A stretch of 64,000 bases of DNA from positions 2,333,501 to 2,397,500 of the forward strand of contig NC_013665.1 in the NCBI RefSeq assembly GCF_000011005.1, in the 5' to 3' direction. The position numbers and the translations under genes were made by a program. How positions within the stretch are numbered: the stretch's first letter is position 1; each line of letters opens with the position of its first letter. Below, one piece after another: positions 25,119 to 34,267 of this stretch. Below the pieces are notes generated by a model. That model saw nothing but the letters and a program-made list of their open reading frames with translations. It was not told the DNA's origin and did not search any database. This DNA is from Methanocella paludicola SANAE (GTDB taxonomy: Archaea; Halobacteriota; Methanocellia; Methanocellales; Methanocellaceae).

Positions 25119-25922
25119 TTATGCATTCTTGCGGCAAATGAACAAGCCGTAACCGAACTCGCCCATGAACTGCCCCATCTTATTGCCCTCGTCGATGATT
25201 CTTTTTGCATCCGGGTTGGTCATGTAGAGCCACATGGACTTGATGGCGGCGGCGAACGTCTTAAAGCCGTCCTCCCGCCGGGTCTCCATCTCGGTGTTCA
25301 TGTCCATGAGGTAGTGGCTGGCCTTCACGCCGCCGAACTGGCTTTCATAGATCTCTTTCCAGTCCTCGAAAGTGAGCATGCCTTTACTGGTCGTGGAGCC
25401 GAACGCCGTGAAGACCGACTTGAGATCATCCACCCGGTCGCCCATCTTTTCTAGCGCCTCACGGGTCACGCATACCTCGTTATCGCACACGATCCCGCCG
25501 GGCTTTACGACGCGATAATAGCCCTTGATCGCCCGCTCCACGTCGTCCATGAAGACGGTCACCGACTCCACCACGACGGCATCGAAGGTCTCCGGCTCGA
25601 ACGGCAGCGACCGGGCATCGCATTCCACAAAAGTCGTTTTATCGGATACGCCCGTCTGCCAGGCACGGGCCTTCGATTCCTTTATCATCCTCGGCATGAT
25701 GTCCACGCCCACGACCCGGCATCCCATGCCGGCCAGCATACACGACGTCTTGCCCATGCCGCAGCCCACGTCCAGCACGTACGACCCCGGCTTTATGCCC
25801 GCCTCGCCGATCAGCTTCTCCGTGGCCCCCCGCCCGCCGATGTGCTTGGCCGAGCCCAGGGAGGCCAAAAGGTCGAGATATGAAAACTTTTCATTATCCT
25901 GCTTTTGACTGGCATTGCTCAT
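25119..25922 (-). CDS. SAM-dependent methyltransferase (class I)
   Basis: A 267-residue Rossmann methyltransferase. Motif I VLDVGCGMGKTSCMLAGMG (about residues 53-71), acidic ribose-binding Asp in VVGVDIMPRM, motif IV FDAVVVESVTVFMDD. It includes the Methyltransf_11/25 arrangement with a C-terminal helical part that may bind substrate. The ATG at 25922 follows a GGATG-type leader. It lies between the carbonic anhydrase and MTA phosphorylase genes on the same strand, but gaps of about 100 and 32 bp leave cotranscription open. Substrate unknown. Confidence 0.85.
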   Translation of the reverse strand: MSNASQKQDNEKFSYLDLLASLGSAKHIGGRGATEKLIGEAGIKPGSYVLDVGCGMGKTSCMLAGMGCRVVGVDIMPRMIKESKARAWQTGVSDKTTFVECDARSLPFEPETFDAVVVESVTVFMDDVERAIKGYYRVVKPGGIVCDNEVCVTREALEKMGDRVDDLKSVFTAFGSTTSKGMLTFEDWKEIYESQFGGVKASHYLMDMNTEMETRREDGFKTFAAAIKSMWLYMTNPDAKRIIDEGNKMGQFMGEFGYGLFICRKNA

Positions 25923-26022
25923 CCTGCCACATCCTATTGTATAAATATAAAAGACAATTATATAATATTAATCGAGGATAAGGCTCAAAGACGGGGCGAT
26001 AAAAAAAAATAGACGTTTTCTT

Positions 26023-26790
26023 TTAATAGACCAGTAAGCGCTTGATCTGGTTCAGGATGACCCTGCCGTCTCCGCCGAGCGCTTTGAGGGCCTTGAGCTT
26101 AGCAACGTCGGTCTCGCCATTGATGTTGATGACGAACACCGCGCCCCGCTCGGTAGAGTAGATGTCCTTGAAGTCGTAGATCGCGCCGACGATCATGAGC
26201 TTGCCCGAGAAGACGAGCTCCCGGATCTTATCGTCGCCGAGGGCGGTCTCGATCTGCCTATCGACGTTCGCCTCGGTCACCAGCGTCTCGAAGTACGCCT
26301 CTTCGCTGATCGGCTTCACGGTGGGCGGATGCTCGGCCATGTAGGACGCGATGCCGCCTTTCCTGATGAGCAGCTTCTGCACCTCGCCGACGGTAGGCTT
26401 GATGAATTCCAGCGAGCGGATGATACGGTAATGCTCGCCACTCATGTCCTTCGTGGACGCGTGCACCGCGCCGCAGCCGGTGTGCCCCAGGATCATGAGG
26501 ATGGGCGTGTGCAGGTGGCCGACGCCGTACTCGATGCTCCCCAGGTTGGGCTCCACGCGGTTCCCGATGTTCTTGATCGAGAAGACCTTGCCGATCTCGT
26601 CGTCCAGGGACCTCTCGAGCACCCTGGAGTCCGAGCAGGAGACGATCGTGACGTCCGGGTGCTGGCCTTCCTGGATGCTGTCGTACTTGCCGGCCTTCGT
26701 GGCCTTTTCCGCGTACGTCTTGTTATAGCTCAGCTTATCCTGAAGCGTGGCGATACTCTTCTCTACCGATAGATGCTCTGTATGTTCCAT
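26023..26790 (-). CDS. Beta-class carbonic anhydrase
   Basis: 255 residues from ATG 26790; upstream residues in frame are not family-like. Zinc ligands: Cys in VSCSDSRV (C-x-D-x-R) and His/Cys in LGHTGCGAVH (H-x2-C). It interconverts CO2 and bicarbonate. It follows fdhB by 40 bp on the same strand, and in other formate-using methanogens a carbonic anhydrase also sits with fdhC-fdhAB. Supplying or removing CO2 made by formate oxidation is the likely role (inference from context). Confidence 0.94.
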   Translation of the reverse strand: MEHTEHLSVEKSIATLQDKLSYNKTYAEKATKAGKYDSIQEGQHPDVTIVSCSDSRVLERSLDDEIGKVFSIKNIGNRVEPNLGSIEYGVGHLHTPILMILGHTGCGAVHASTKDMSGEHYRIIRSLEFIKPTVGEVQKLLIRKGGIASYMAEHPPTVKPISEEAYFETLVTEANVDRQIETALGDDKIRELVFSGKLMIVGAIYDFKDIYSTERGAVFVININGETDVAKLKALKALGGDGRVILNQIKRLLVY

Positions 26791-26830
26791 TATATTGACC
26801 TCGGATGAAAAAGAAAAAAATGGGAGATCC

Positions 26831-27943
26831 TTAACGGATCTCCGCGCCCAGCCTCTTGGAGATCTCGTGGTGCAGCCTCGAGACCGGTATTTCCATCGGG
26901 CAGACGTCCTCACAGTTACCGCAGTTGATGCAGTCCGTGCCGAGCGCCGCGGCCCTCGCGAAGTGGTATGCCATCGCGGGCGGCAGCAGGCCGGTGCCTT
27001 CGTAGGGCATGATCTTCTGGTCCAGGTCGAAGATGACCGGACAGTGGACCGTGCAGCCTCTGCACTTGATGCACTTGCTATACTGCTTCGCCCAGTAGGA
27101 GGAGTCCATCGCGGCCTGCGTGAACTGCTTCTTCTGGTGCTTCGCGGCCAGCTTCACCATGGCGCCGTCCGTCTTCTCACGGATCTCAAGGCCCTTCGGG
27201 TCCGGTGCCTGGGTGTTGAGCACTTTGGCGTTGATGACGCCGTCCATGAGCTTCGCGCCCTTCTCGCTGCAGACCTCCACGAAGGTGGCCTTGCCGGCGA
27301 GCGGGCCGATGACGCCCCAGTTACCGCATGCCAGGTCCGCCATGCGCGGGATCTTGATGTCGCAGCGCTGGCAGTTCATGCGCCTTCCGACGCCCTGGTC
27401 CTCGAGCTCGTCGATCTTGATCTCCTTGTGCTCGTGGTTCTTGTTGACCACGATGAACTTGCCGGCGGCGATCTCTTCCTTGATGACCTCGTCCGGGTTC
27501 ATGCCGTAGAACTTGGAGATCATCTCGCGGGCCGCCACGGGCCTCATCGTGCCGCCGCAGTTCAGGCCGATCATGAGGATGTTATCCCTGTTGACCTTGC
27601 CCCTCTTCGCGGCCGCCAGGATGGAGCGGGCGTCGCACTGCTTGACCGGGACGGCGATCTTCATGTTCTTCGCGCCCTCCAGGTACTGCACCAGGAACTT
27701 GCCGATGTTGGTCGGGGCGCAGTGTAGCGAGCCGGCGGACTTGATGATGTCCTCGGGCTTCGTGATCAGCGTGGGAACGCCGTCATAGAGGTCGGCTCCG
27801 CGCACGATCGCTAATACTGCATCGACAGTCTTGCTCTCGAGGGCGTACTTCAGCAGGGTAGTGACGGCGCCGCCGCACTCGCCCTTCGCCTTAATGTCCT
27901 CGTTATTCGCCCACGCGTAGAATGTATCCTTGACTTTGACCAT
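26831..27943 (-). CDS. fdhB: Formate dehydrogenase beta subunit (F420-reducing)
   Basis: A 370-residue FrhB/FdhB-family flavoprotein. The N-terminal half has ECGGAVTTLLKYALE and KQCDARSI; the middle has MNCQRCDIKIPRMADLACGNWG. The C-terminal part holds two [4Fe-4S] ferredoxin motifs: CIKCRGCTVHCP and CINCGNCEDVCP. It carries electrons from FdhA to FAD and coenzyme F420. The start is 2 bp from the fdhA stop, so translation is coupled. Confidence 0.96.
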   Translation of the reverse strand: MVKVKDTFYAWANNEDIKAKGECGGAVTTLLKYALESKTVDAVLAIVRGADLYDGVPTLITKPEDIIKSAGSLHCAPTNIGKFLVQYLEGAKNMKIAVPVKQCDARSILAAAKRGKVNRDNILMIGLNCGGTMRPVAAREMISKFYGMNPDEVIKEEIAAGKFIVVNKNHEHKEIKIDELEDQGVGRRMNCQRCDIKIPRMADLACGNWGVIGPLAGKATFVEVCSEKGAKLMDGVINAKVLNTQAPDPKGLEIREKTDGAMVKLAAKHQKKQFTQAAMDSSYWAKQYSKCIKCRGCTVHCPVIFDLDQKIMPYEGTGLLPPAMAYHFARAAALGTDCINCGNCEDVCPMEIPVSRLHHEISKRLGAEIR

Positions 27944-27944
27944 G

Positions 27945-30065
27945 TTAGTACCCCCTCGCCTTGACAGCGGCCTTTATCGGCGCCGCCGGTGCTGCTCCCG
28001 CAGGCTTCTTCTCGACCGGCACGACCTCGACCTTGCACGAGCATACCTTCAGCTCGGGCATCTTCGCGAACGGGTCCAGCGCGTCGATCGTCAGCTTGTT
28101 CGCCGAGCATTCCCAGAAGTGGAACGGCACGAAGACGTGGTTCTTGATGATGTTCGGGGTTACCTTGGCGTTGATCTCGATCTCGCCACGCCTGGTCTTG
28201 ACCTTCACCTTGGCGCCATCCTTGACGCCGAGCTTTGCAGCGTCCTCCGGGTTGATCTCGAGGAACCCGGTGGGCACCTCGGCATCGAGGGTATGCGAAC
28301 GCCTGCTCATGCTGCCCGTATGGTAGTGGTACAGCAACCTGCCCGTGGTAAGCACCAGCGGGTACTCTGCGTCCGGGACTTCCGCGGGCGGCTTGAACGG
28401 CACGCCGAAAAGGATACCAAGCCCGTCCGGGTGGCTGAACTTGGGCACGTGCAGGATCGGGGTTCCGGCGTGATCTGCCGCCGGGCACGGCCAGTGGAGC
28501 GCCTCGGGCTTCTCGAGCCGCTCGTATGACATTCCAGCGTACTGCGGGGTGACCTTTGCGACTTCCTGGAATATTTCCTTTGCTGAGTTGAAGTCGAAGC
28601 CCTTTACGCCCATCTTCTTAGCGATGGAGCAGATGATCTCCCAGTCGGCCTTCGCCTGTCCGGGCGGCTTTACGGCCGGCCTGAGGAGCTGCACGCGGCG
28701 CTCGGTCGACGTGTAGGTGCCCTGCTTCTCGGGCCCTGCCGCGGCCGGCAGCACGACGCTGGCCAGCTCTGCGGTCTCCGTCAGGAATATATCCTGTACG
28801 ACCAGGAACTCGAGCTTCTCGAGGGCGTGCTTGACGTGGTTCACGTTCGGGTCCGATACCATCGGGTTCTCGCCCATGATGTAGAGGCCCTTGACCTTGC
28901 CCTCATCGGCGGCGTTCATCGTCTCGACGATGGTCAGGCCCACCTTGTTGGGCAGGTCGGCGACATTCCATAAGCCGGCGTACTTCTTGCGCAGCTCATC
29001 GTTAATGACAGCCTGGTAGCCCGATACGACGTTGGGCAGGCAGCCCATGTCGCAGGCGCCCTGCACGTTGTTCTGGCCCCTGAGCGGGTTGATGCCCACG
29101 CCCGGCCTTCCGATCATGCCGCAGATCAGCGCAAGGTTCGATACCGATACGACGTTGTCCGTGCCGGTCGCGTGCTGCGTGATGCCCATCGCGAACAGGA
29201 TCGAGGACGCGCCGCTCGTGGCGTACATCCTGGCGATCTTGCGTATGGTGTCCGCGGGCACTCCGGTGATAGGCTCGGCCCATTCGGGCGGGCACTTCAT
29301 GACCTCTTCCTTGAGAGCGTCAAAGCCCTTTGTCCTGTTCTTGATGAATTCCTTGTTCTCGAGGCCTTCCGACAGGATGGTGTACATCATGGCATTGAAC
29401 AGCGCCACGTCCGTGCCGCTCTTGAAGGGCACGTAGATGTCCGCCTGCTTCGCGGTCATGTTAAACCTCGGGTCGCAGACGATGATCTTTGCGCCGCTCT
29501 CCTTTGCCCTGATGACGCTGCGGCCCACCAGCGGGTGGTCCTCGAGCGTGTTAGAGCCAATGATGAAAACGAGCTTAGAGTCCTTGATGTCCGTGATGGT
29601 GTTGGTCATCGCGCCGCTGCCCAGCGTCTTGGCCAGTCCCGCGACGGACGTGCCGTGGCACAGCCTGGCGCAGTGGTCGATGTTCGGGGTGCCGATCGCG
29701 ACACGGGCGAACTTTTGCATCACGAAGTTCTCTTCGTTCGTGGATCTCGCCGAGGCGAAGCACGCCATCGTCTCGGGGCCGTACTTGGCCTTCATTTCCG
29801 TGAACTTCGATGCGATGAGCGATATTGCTTCGTCCCAGGTAGCGGGGACGAACTTTCCGTCCTTTTTGATGAGCGGCGTGGTTAACCGGTCATCACGGTG
29901 GATGAACTCATGTGAGAAGTTACCCTTGGGGCAAAGCTTGCCCTCGTTAAGGGGGTGTCTCTTCCATGGTTCGACTCCAACGATCTTTTCATCTTTAACG
30001 ACGTAATTCAGCCCGCAGCCACAACCACAATACGGGCAAATCGTCGGTACTAGTTTTATGTCCAT
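27945..30065 (-). CDS. fdhA: Formate dehydrogenase alpha subunit (molybdopterin, [4Fe-4S])
   Basis: A 706-residue molybdopterin oxidoreductase. The N-terminal [14 protein letters not shown] cluster motif is followed by the active-site region [14 protein letters not shown]. The residue that would bind Mo/W is Cys (TGC), so this is the Cys form, not the selenocysteine form. The C-terminal molydop-binding domain has [16 protein letters not shown] and [16 protein letters not shown]. It oxidises formate to CO2. A Pro/Ala-rich tail of about 15 residues ends the chain. Middle gene of fdhCAB. Confidence 0.96.
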   Translation of the reverse strand: MDIKLVPTICPYCGCGCGLNYVVKDEKIVGVEPWKRHPLNEGKLCPKGNFSHEFIHRDDRLTTPLIKKDGKFVPATWDEAISLIASKFTEMKAKYGPETMACFASARSTNEENFVMQKFARVAIGTPNIDHCARLCHGTSVAGLAKTLGSGAMTNTITDIKDSKLVFIIGSNTLEDHPLVGRSVIRAKESGAKIIVCDPRFNMTAKQADIYVPFKSGTDVALFNAMMYTILSEGLENKEFIKNRTKGFDALKEEVMKCPPEWAEPITGVPADTIRKIARMYATSGASSILFAMGITQHATGTDNVVSVSNLALICGMIGRPGVGINPLRGQNNVQGACDMGCLPNVVSGYQAVINDELRKKYAGLWNVADLPNKVGLTIVETMNAADEGKVKGLYIMGENPMVSDPNVNHVKHALEKLEFLVVQDIFLTETAELASVVLPAAAGPEKQGTYTSTERRVQLLRPAVKPPGQAKADWEIICSIAKKMGVKGFDFNSAKEIFQEVAKVTPQYAGMSYERLEKPEALHWPCPAADHAGTPILHVPKFSHPDGLGILFGVPFKPPAEVPDAEYPLVLTTGRLLYHYHTGSMSRRSHTLDAEVPTGFLEINPEDAAKLGVKDGAKVKVKTRRGEIEINAKVTPNIIKNHVFVPFHFWECSANKLTIDALDPFAKMPELKVCSCKVEVVPVEKKPAGAAPAAPIKAAVKARGY

Positions 30066-30160
30066 TGTATCCGCACCTTAAAAACTTATTAAATAAGTTA
30101 AGGGGGCTAAAAAAGTAAACCCCCTGTTGATTGTATATTAATTGCTTAATATATGTTCGT

Positions 30161-31093
30161 TTACTTCGATGCCGGAGCAGCCTTCGCGGGTTCGCCGACC
30201 TTGACCTTGACGAGCGGGCTCCTGAGGTAGACCCACCAGTAGATCAGGCTTACGAATATTGCGCCGCCCACGATGTTGCCCAGCGTGACCGGTACCAGGT
30301 TGCCGATGAGGAAGTTCATCCAGCCCTGGGTTCCCATGAGGTTGCTGGTCATAGCAGGCGTAAGGCCGGCCTTCGCGACGATGGTCGGGTCGTTGGCGAC
30401 GAATAAGCCCAGCGGGATGAAGAACATGTTAGCAACGCTGTGCTCGAAGCCGATGGTAACGAAAGCCATGATCGGGAACCAGCACGAGAAGATCTTGCCG
30501 ATTACATCGTCCGCGCTCAGCGCCAGCCAGACGGCAAGGCAAACGAGCCAGTTACAACCGATGCCTCGCAGGAACGCTGTCACGAAGTCCAGGCCGCATT
30601 TCGCGTTGGCGATGTTAGAGGTCGCCCATACTGCCCACGGTGCAGTGTTAAAGAGCCCGGTCTTGTATGCCAAGAAATAAGCGACAAAAATACTTCCGAT
30701 AAAGTTACCGATATATACAACGATCCAGTTGATCGCGAGCCCTGTCCACGATCCTTCTTTATTCAATATTCCTATAGGTAAGAACATGCAGTTCCCGGTG
30801 AAGAGTTCCGAGCCTGCGATGACGACTAGCATCAGGCCCACAGGGAACACCGCACCAGCAGCGAACTTCACGAGACCGCCCGGCAGGGCGAGCTTCGATA
30901 TGGAACCGTCAGCCAATGTGATGGTACCATTCGAGAGACCTCCTGCGACGACCTCAGCTAATAGAGCTCCGAAGGCGATGTATGCGCCCGCCAGGAAGCC
31001 TAAGAGCAATAGCTTGTCTACCCATATACTACATTTTGTACATCCGGCCGTTGAAGCCGCCTTACAAATGTCTAAGGGTGCTTTTAATGCCAT
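30161..31093 (-). CDS. fdhC: Formate transporter
   Basis: 310 residues from ATG 31093, which has GGAGG about 7 nt upstream (the in-frame start at 31111 does not). A FocA/NirC-family channel with six hydrophobic segments and the family pieces GSELFTGNCMFLPIG, NFIGSIFVAY, GIGCNWLVCLAVWLA and GFEHSVANMFFIPLG. It brings formate in for FdhAB. First gene of the leftward fdhC-fdhA-fdhB-carbonic anhydrase run. Confidence 0.95.
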   Translation of the reverse strand: MALKAPLDICKAASTAGCTKCSIWVDKLLLLGFLAGAYIAFGALLAEVVAGGLSNGTITLADGSISKLALPGGLVKFAAGAVFPVGLMLVVIAGSELFTGNCMFLPIGILNKEGSWTGLAINWIVVYIGNFIGSIFVAYFLAYKTGLFNTAPWAVWATSNIANAKCGLDFVTAFLRGIGCNWLVCLAVWLALSADDVIGKIFSCWFPIMAFVTIGFEHSVANMFFIPLGLFVANDPTIVAKAGLTPAMTSNLMGTQGWMNFLIGNLVPVTLGNIVGGAIFVSLIYWWVYLRSPLVKVKVGEPAKAAPASK

Positions 31094-31698
31094 ATTCAAT
31101 CCTCCATTCAAATGTCAGGCCGGCGCCGCACGCCACATTATGCCACATGCGTTGCGGTGTTCCCGGAACTGACCTTAAAAAAAGATTATATTTTTCTGTT
31201 GTTCATCCTATATTAAGATTGCCCATGAGCGATACTAAATTTTAAAAAAAGCGATTTTTAGGCCCTTTTAGCCTATTTTCCGCCCCGGCTAACAAAATAT
31301 GCCGTATATTGCGTGTTATAAAGGGTTTTACGGCTATTTATATGTTACCGGTATCAGTGGTAATAAAGAGTAATCTTTTGATTAAATATAAAAAGGTTAC
31401 TGGAATATCAGCTTTAAAGTAAAATAAGTTAATTATTATTGATGATATTTTTGCACTTTTTTAATTGACATGGGTTGCATCTACGATTCCTGGATCTCAT
31501 GAATAATTTATGCGCATGCGCAACCAAATAAATTAAACGATTGATAAAAAAGCGATATTAAAGCTTTAAAACCGTTAAAATTATAAAATATAATTATTGA
31601 TGTATATAATATAATTAATATATTAGTACAGATTTTAGAAATCAGCCAGAAACGTTATATATTGTCGCATCTGAAAAAGATAGCTAGAGGCGGTATAT
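31094..31698. promoter_or_regulatory. 605-bp AT-rich divergent control region between fdhCAB and frhADGB
   Basis: No coding frame of note. A minus-strand TATA-like AAAAATATAATC lies near 31180-31192, in position to drive fdhC. A plus-strand TTATATATT at 31655-31663 precedes frhA. Between them is a perfect 12-bp palindrome TGCGCATGCGCA (31511-31522), set in a wider inverted pair GGTTGC (31473) and GCAACC (31520). The length is unusual for this compact window and suggests several regulator sites. Confidence 0.6.
31655..31663 (+). promoter_or_regulatory. TATA box of the frhADGB operon
   Basis: TTATATATT preceded by CAGAAACG (BRE-like), about 36 bp before the TTG start of frhA; the ribosome site AGAGGCGG follows at about 31686. 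Confidence 0.55.
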
Positions 31699-32946
31699 TT
31701 GAGTCAAGTAGTAGTATCACCGACAACTCGACATGAAGGACACTCAAAACTCGTCCTTGAAGTTGATGACAGCGGGATCGTGACCCAGGGTAACTACCTG
31801 AGCATAACGCCCGTCAGAGGATTTGAAAAGTTTATTACGGGAAAGCCAATGGAGTTCGCCCCCGTCGCGTCGTCCAGGTTCTGCGGCATCTGCCCCATAA
31901 CCCACTCGACCGCGTCCGTGGAGTGCATTGAGAGAGCTCTCGGCATCATCCCGCCAAAGGACGGCCTTGTCATAAGGCAATTAGCGAACATGGGCAACAA
32001 GCTGCACAGCCACCCGCTCCACCAGCTGCTCATCCTGCCGGACTTCGTCAAGGACCCGAACGCGTCGCTCGCGGCGACCGTCCGCATCCAGAAGATGAGG
32101 AAGATCGGCCAGGGCATCGTCGACATCACCGGAGGAGAGGCAATCCACGCCCCGAACTTCCGGATCGGCGGCATGCAGAAGAACATGTCTGAAGCGGCAA
32201 AGCGCAAGATCATCGAGATGCTGAACCAGTACGAGCCCATCATGAAGGAGCACGTCGACTTCATGGTAAACACGCTCAAGGGTAACACCGAAGTGCCTAA
32301 GAAGCTGGGCGTCCACGACCGTGAGCTCATGGCCACGGACCTCAACTATGGTAACTCCGATCTCTTCGAGACCGAGTACTTCTACAGGTTCAGCGAGATC
32401 ACCCCCAAGTCCTACTACCCCGGAGATATCGGCATGGAGGCATGTACCAGCGTGCCGATGATCGGCGGCAGGACCGTCGAAGGCGGCCCGAGGGCCCGCA
32501 TGATGCGGTTCAAGAGCTTCGGCGCAAAGGACTGCGGCGACTTCGACCCCAGAGGCGCGATGGCGATCAACATCGCCAGGGCGATGGAGATCCCAATAGC
32601 GCTCGCGAGGGCACGTGAACTGATCCAGCAGCTGGACACCACCAAGGAGACCTTAAAGAAGCCACCCGAGTCGGGCGGCGACGGCAAGACGCTGGGCGTC
32701 GGCGCCAACGAGGCACCGAGAGGAGTGAACGTCCACACCGCGAAGGTCAAGGATGGCAAGATCACTTACTACAATTGCCTGGTCGCAACGACCTGGAACA
32801 TCCCGACCATCGGAAAAGCCACTGAAGGACAGCACTACAAGTGGGCAGAGTACGTCGTCAGGGCATACGACCCGTGCGTCTCGTGCGCTACCCACATGAT
32901 CGTCGTCGACGAGGAGGGCAAGCTCGTAGACGAGGCCATGATATGA
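31699..32946 (+). CDS. frhA: Coenzyme F420-reducing [NiFe] hydrogenase alpha subunit
   Basis: A 415-residue large subunit starting at TTG with AGAGGCGG just upstream. N-terminal Ni-Fe ligands RFCGICPITHS and C-terminal ligands DPCVSCATHMIV are complete; both terminal Cys pairs are Cys, not selenocysteine. A short C-terminal extension after the last His (IVVDEEGKLVDEAMI) is the part removed by the maturation protease in this family. The gene overlaps frhD by 4 bp (ATGA). It oxidises H2 to reduce F420. Confidence 0.97.
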   Translation: MSQVVVSPTTRHEGHSKLVLEVDDSGIVTQGNYLSITPVRGFEKFITGKPMEFAPVASSRFCGICPITHSTASVECIERALGIIPPKDGLVIRQLANMGNKLHSHPLHQLLILPDFVKDPNASLAATVRIQKMRKIGQGIVDITGGEAIHAPNFRIGGMQKNMSEAAKRKIIEMLNQYEPIMKEHVDFMVNTLKGNTEVPKKLGVHDRELMATDLNYGNSDLFETEYFYRFSEITPKSYYPGDIGMEACTSVPMIGGRTVEGGPRARMMRFKSFGAKDCGDFDPRGAMAINIARAMEIPIALARARELIQQLDTTKETLKKPPESGGDGKTLGVGANEAPRGVNVHTAKVKDGKITYYNCLVATTWNIPTIGKATEGQHYKWAEYVVRAYDPCVSCATHMIVVDEEGKLVDEAMI

Positions 32947-33461
32947 TCCTTGAGGCGGAAACCCTCGTAGTTGGCTGTGGAAACGTACTATTCCAGGACG
33001 ACGGCTTCGGGCCGCGAGTAGCCCAGGAAATGTCAAAGTTAGAATTACCGCCTGGCATAAGGGTAATAGATGGAGGCACGGGAGCACCCCACCTCATCTT
33101 TACCCTGCTCGACGAGACCTGCAAGAAGCTGATCATACTGGACTGTATTAGCTGGGGAGCGAAACCCGGAACGCTCAGAAAGTTTTCCGTGGACGAGCTG
33201 CCCAAGGGAAAATTCATCGATGCCCACAACTGGACCCTTAGCGAGCCGTTACATGCTCTGAAGGATAAGGTCAGCATCGTGGTCATCGGCTGCCAGCCGG
33301 CGAAGGTTTCTGAACCGGACATCGTATGGGAGCTCACCCCAGAGGTGGAGCGCGCGGTGCCGGAAGCCATTAAGATGGTACTAACAGAACTAGGGATCGA
33401 TTATGGGAATAATGGACAGTCTGAGGAGCATGTTCGGGGGAAAGCCGAAGGCGGCGCCTGA
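32943..33461 (+). CDS. frhD: Hydrogenase maturation endopeptidase
   Basis: 172 residues from ATG 32943, which overlaps the frhA stop. HyaD/HycI-type protease with VVGCGNVLFQDDGFGPRVAQ (metal-sensing Asp), VIDGGTGAPHL, IILDCI and a C-terminal VIGCQPAKVSEP (His replaced by Gln in the usual GCQP context). It clips the C-terminal tail of FrhA after nickel insertion. The last ~19 codons overlap the annotated start of frhG in another frame. Confidence 0.93.
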   Translation: MILEAETLVVGCGNVLFQDDGFGPRVAQEMSKLELPPGIRVIDGGTGAPHLIFTLLDETCKKLIILDCISWGAKPGTLRKFSVDELPKGKFIDAHNWTLSEPLHALKDKVSIVVIGCQPAKVSEPDIVWELTPEVERAVPEAIKMVLTELGIDYGNNGQSEEHVRGKAEGGA

Positions 33462-34254
33462 GGTAAAGCCTGAGGCAAAGCCCGTGCCGAAAGCTCCGGA
33501 AGTAAAAGCTCCAGAAGTGAAGAAGGAAGTTGCACCAAAGAAGGAGGAAGTAAAAGTGACTAAGCCAAAAGTTGCATACGTTCATTTAAGCGGCTGCACG
33601 GGATGTCTGGTATCTCTCGCGGACACCTATGAAAAGCTGCTTGATATCCTGGGCGCGGTGGACATGGTCTACAACCTGACCCTTGCCGACGCCAGGACCT
33701 TGCCCGAGGGTAAGGTCGACATAGCGATCGTCGAAGGAGGCGTCTGTCTCCAGGACGAGGAAAGCGTACACCTGATCAAGGAGACCAGGGAGAAGGCCGG
33801 ACTAGTTGTCGCGTACGGCGGCTGCTCCGCGACCGGCAACGTGCTGAACTTCAGCCGTGGCGGCCAGTGGAACCAGCCCCAGCACGAGTCGTTCGTGCCC
33901 ATCAACCGGCTCATCAAGGTCGACGCGTACATACCCGGCTGCCCGCCTGCTCCGGAAGTTATTTATAACTTCTGCATAGCGGCAGTGACCGGCGACACCG
34001 AATACCTCAAGCCGTTCATGGCCAACGAGGCCGGCGGCTACCACTGCGGCTGCGACCTGAACACCCGGGTCATCGAGAACTCGCTGTGCATGGGCTGTGG
34101 CACCTGCGCCGCCTCGTGCCCGACCAGGGCTATCGAGATGGTCTACGGAAGGCCGAGCTTCAACAACATCCGCTGCATCAAGTGCGGCGCCTGCTCGTTC
34201 GCCTGCCCGAGGACTTTCCTGCCGGTGAACAAGATCAAGACCCTGCTGGTGTGA
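33403..34254 (+). CDS. frhG: Coenzyme F420-reducing hydrogenase gamma subunit with unusual N-terminal extension
   Basis: A 283-residue small subunit. The conserved part starts near residue 52: KVAYVHLSGCTGC (proximal cluster Cys), GGVCLQDEE, YGGCSATGN and IPGCPPAPE, then two [4Fe-4S] motifs CMGCGTCAASCP and CIKCGACSFACP. The first ~51 residues are an amphipathic start (MGIMDSLRSMF) plus a Lys-Pro-Glu-Val-rich linker with repeated APEVK units, overlapping frhD by 59 bp. A second start, GTG 33556, has AGGAGG 8 nt upstream and would give the standard 232-residue form. Both forms could exist. Confidence 0.92.
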   Translation: MGIMDSLRSMFGGKPKAAPEVKPEAKPVPKAPEVKAPEVKKEVAPKKEEVKVTKPKVAYVHLSGCTGCLVSLADTYEKLLDILGAVDMVYNLTLADARTLPEGKVDIAIVEGGVCLQDEESVHLIKETREKAGLVVAYGGCSATGNVLNFSRGGQWNQPQHESFVPINRLIKVDAYIPGCPPAPEVIYNFCIAAVTGDTEYLKPFMANEAGGYHCGCDLNTRVIENSLCMGCGTCAASCPTRAIEMVYGRPSFNNIRCIKCGACSFACPRTFLPVNKIKTLLV

Positions 34255-34267
34255 GGAGGTAACAACA

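Noticed and set aside
29700-29730. Selenocysteine at the FdhA active site
   Set aside because: The codon in HCARLCHG is TGC (Cys), not TGA.
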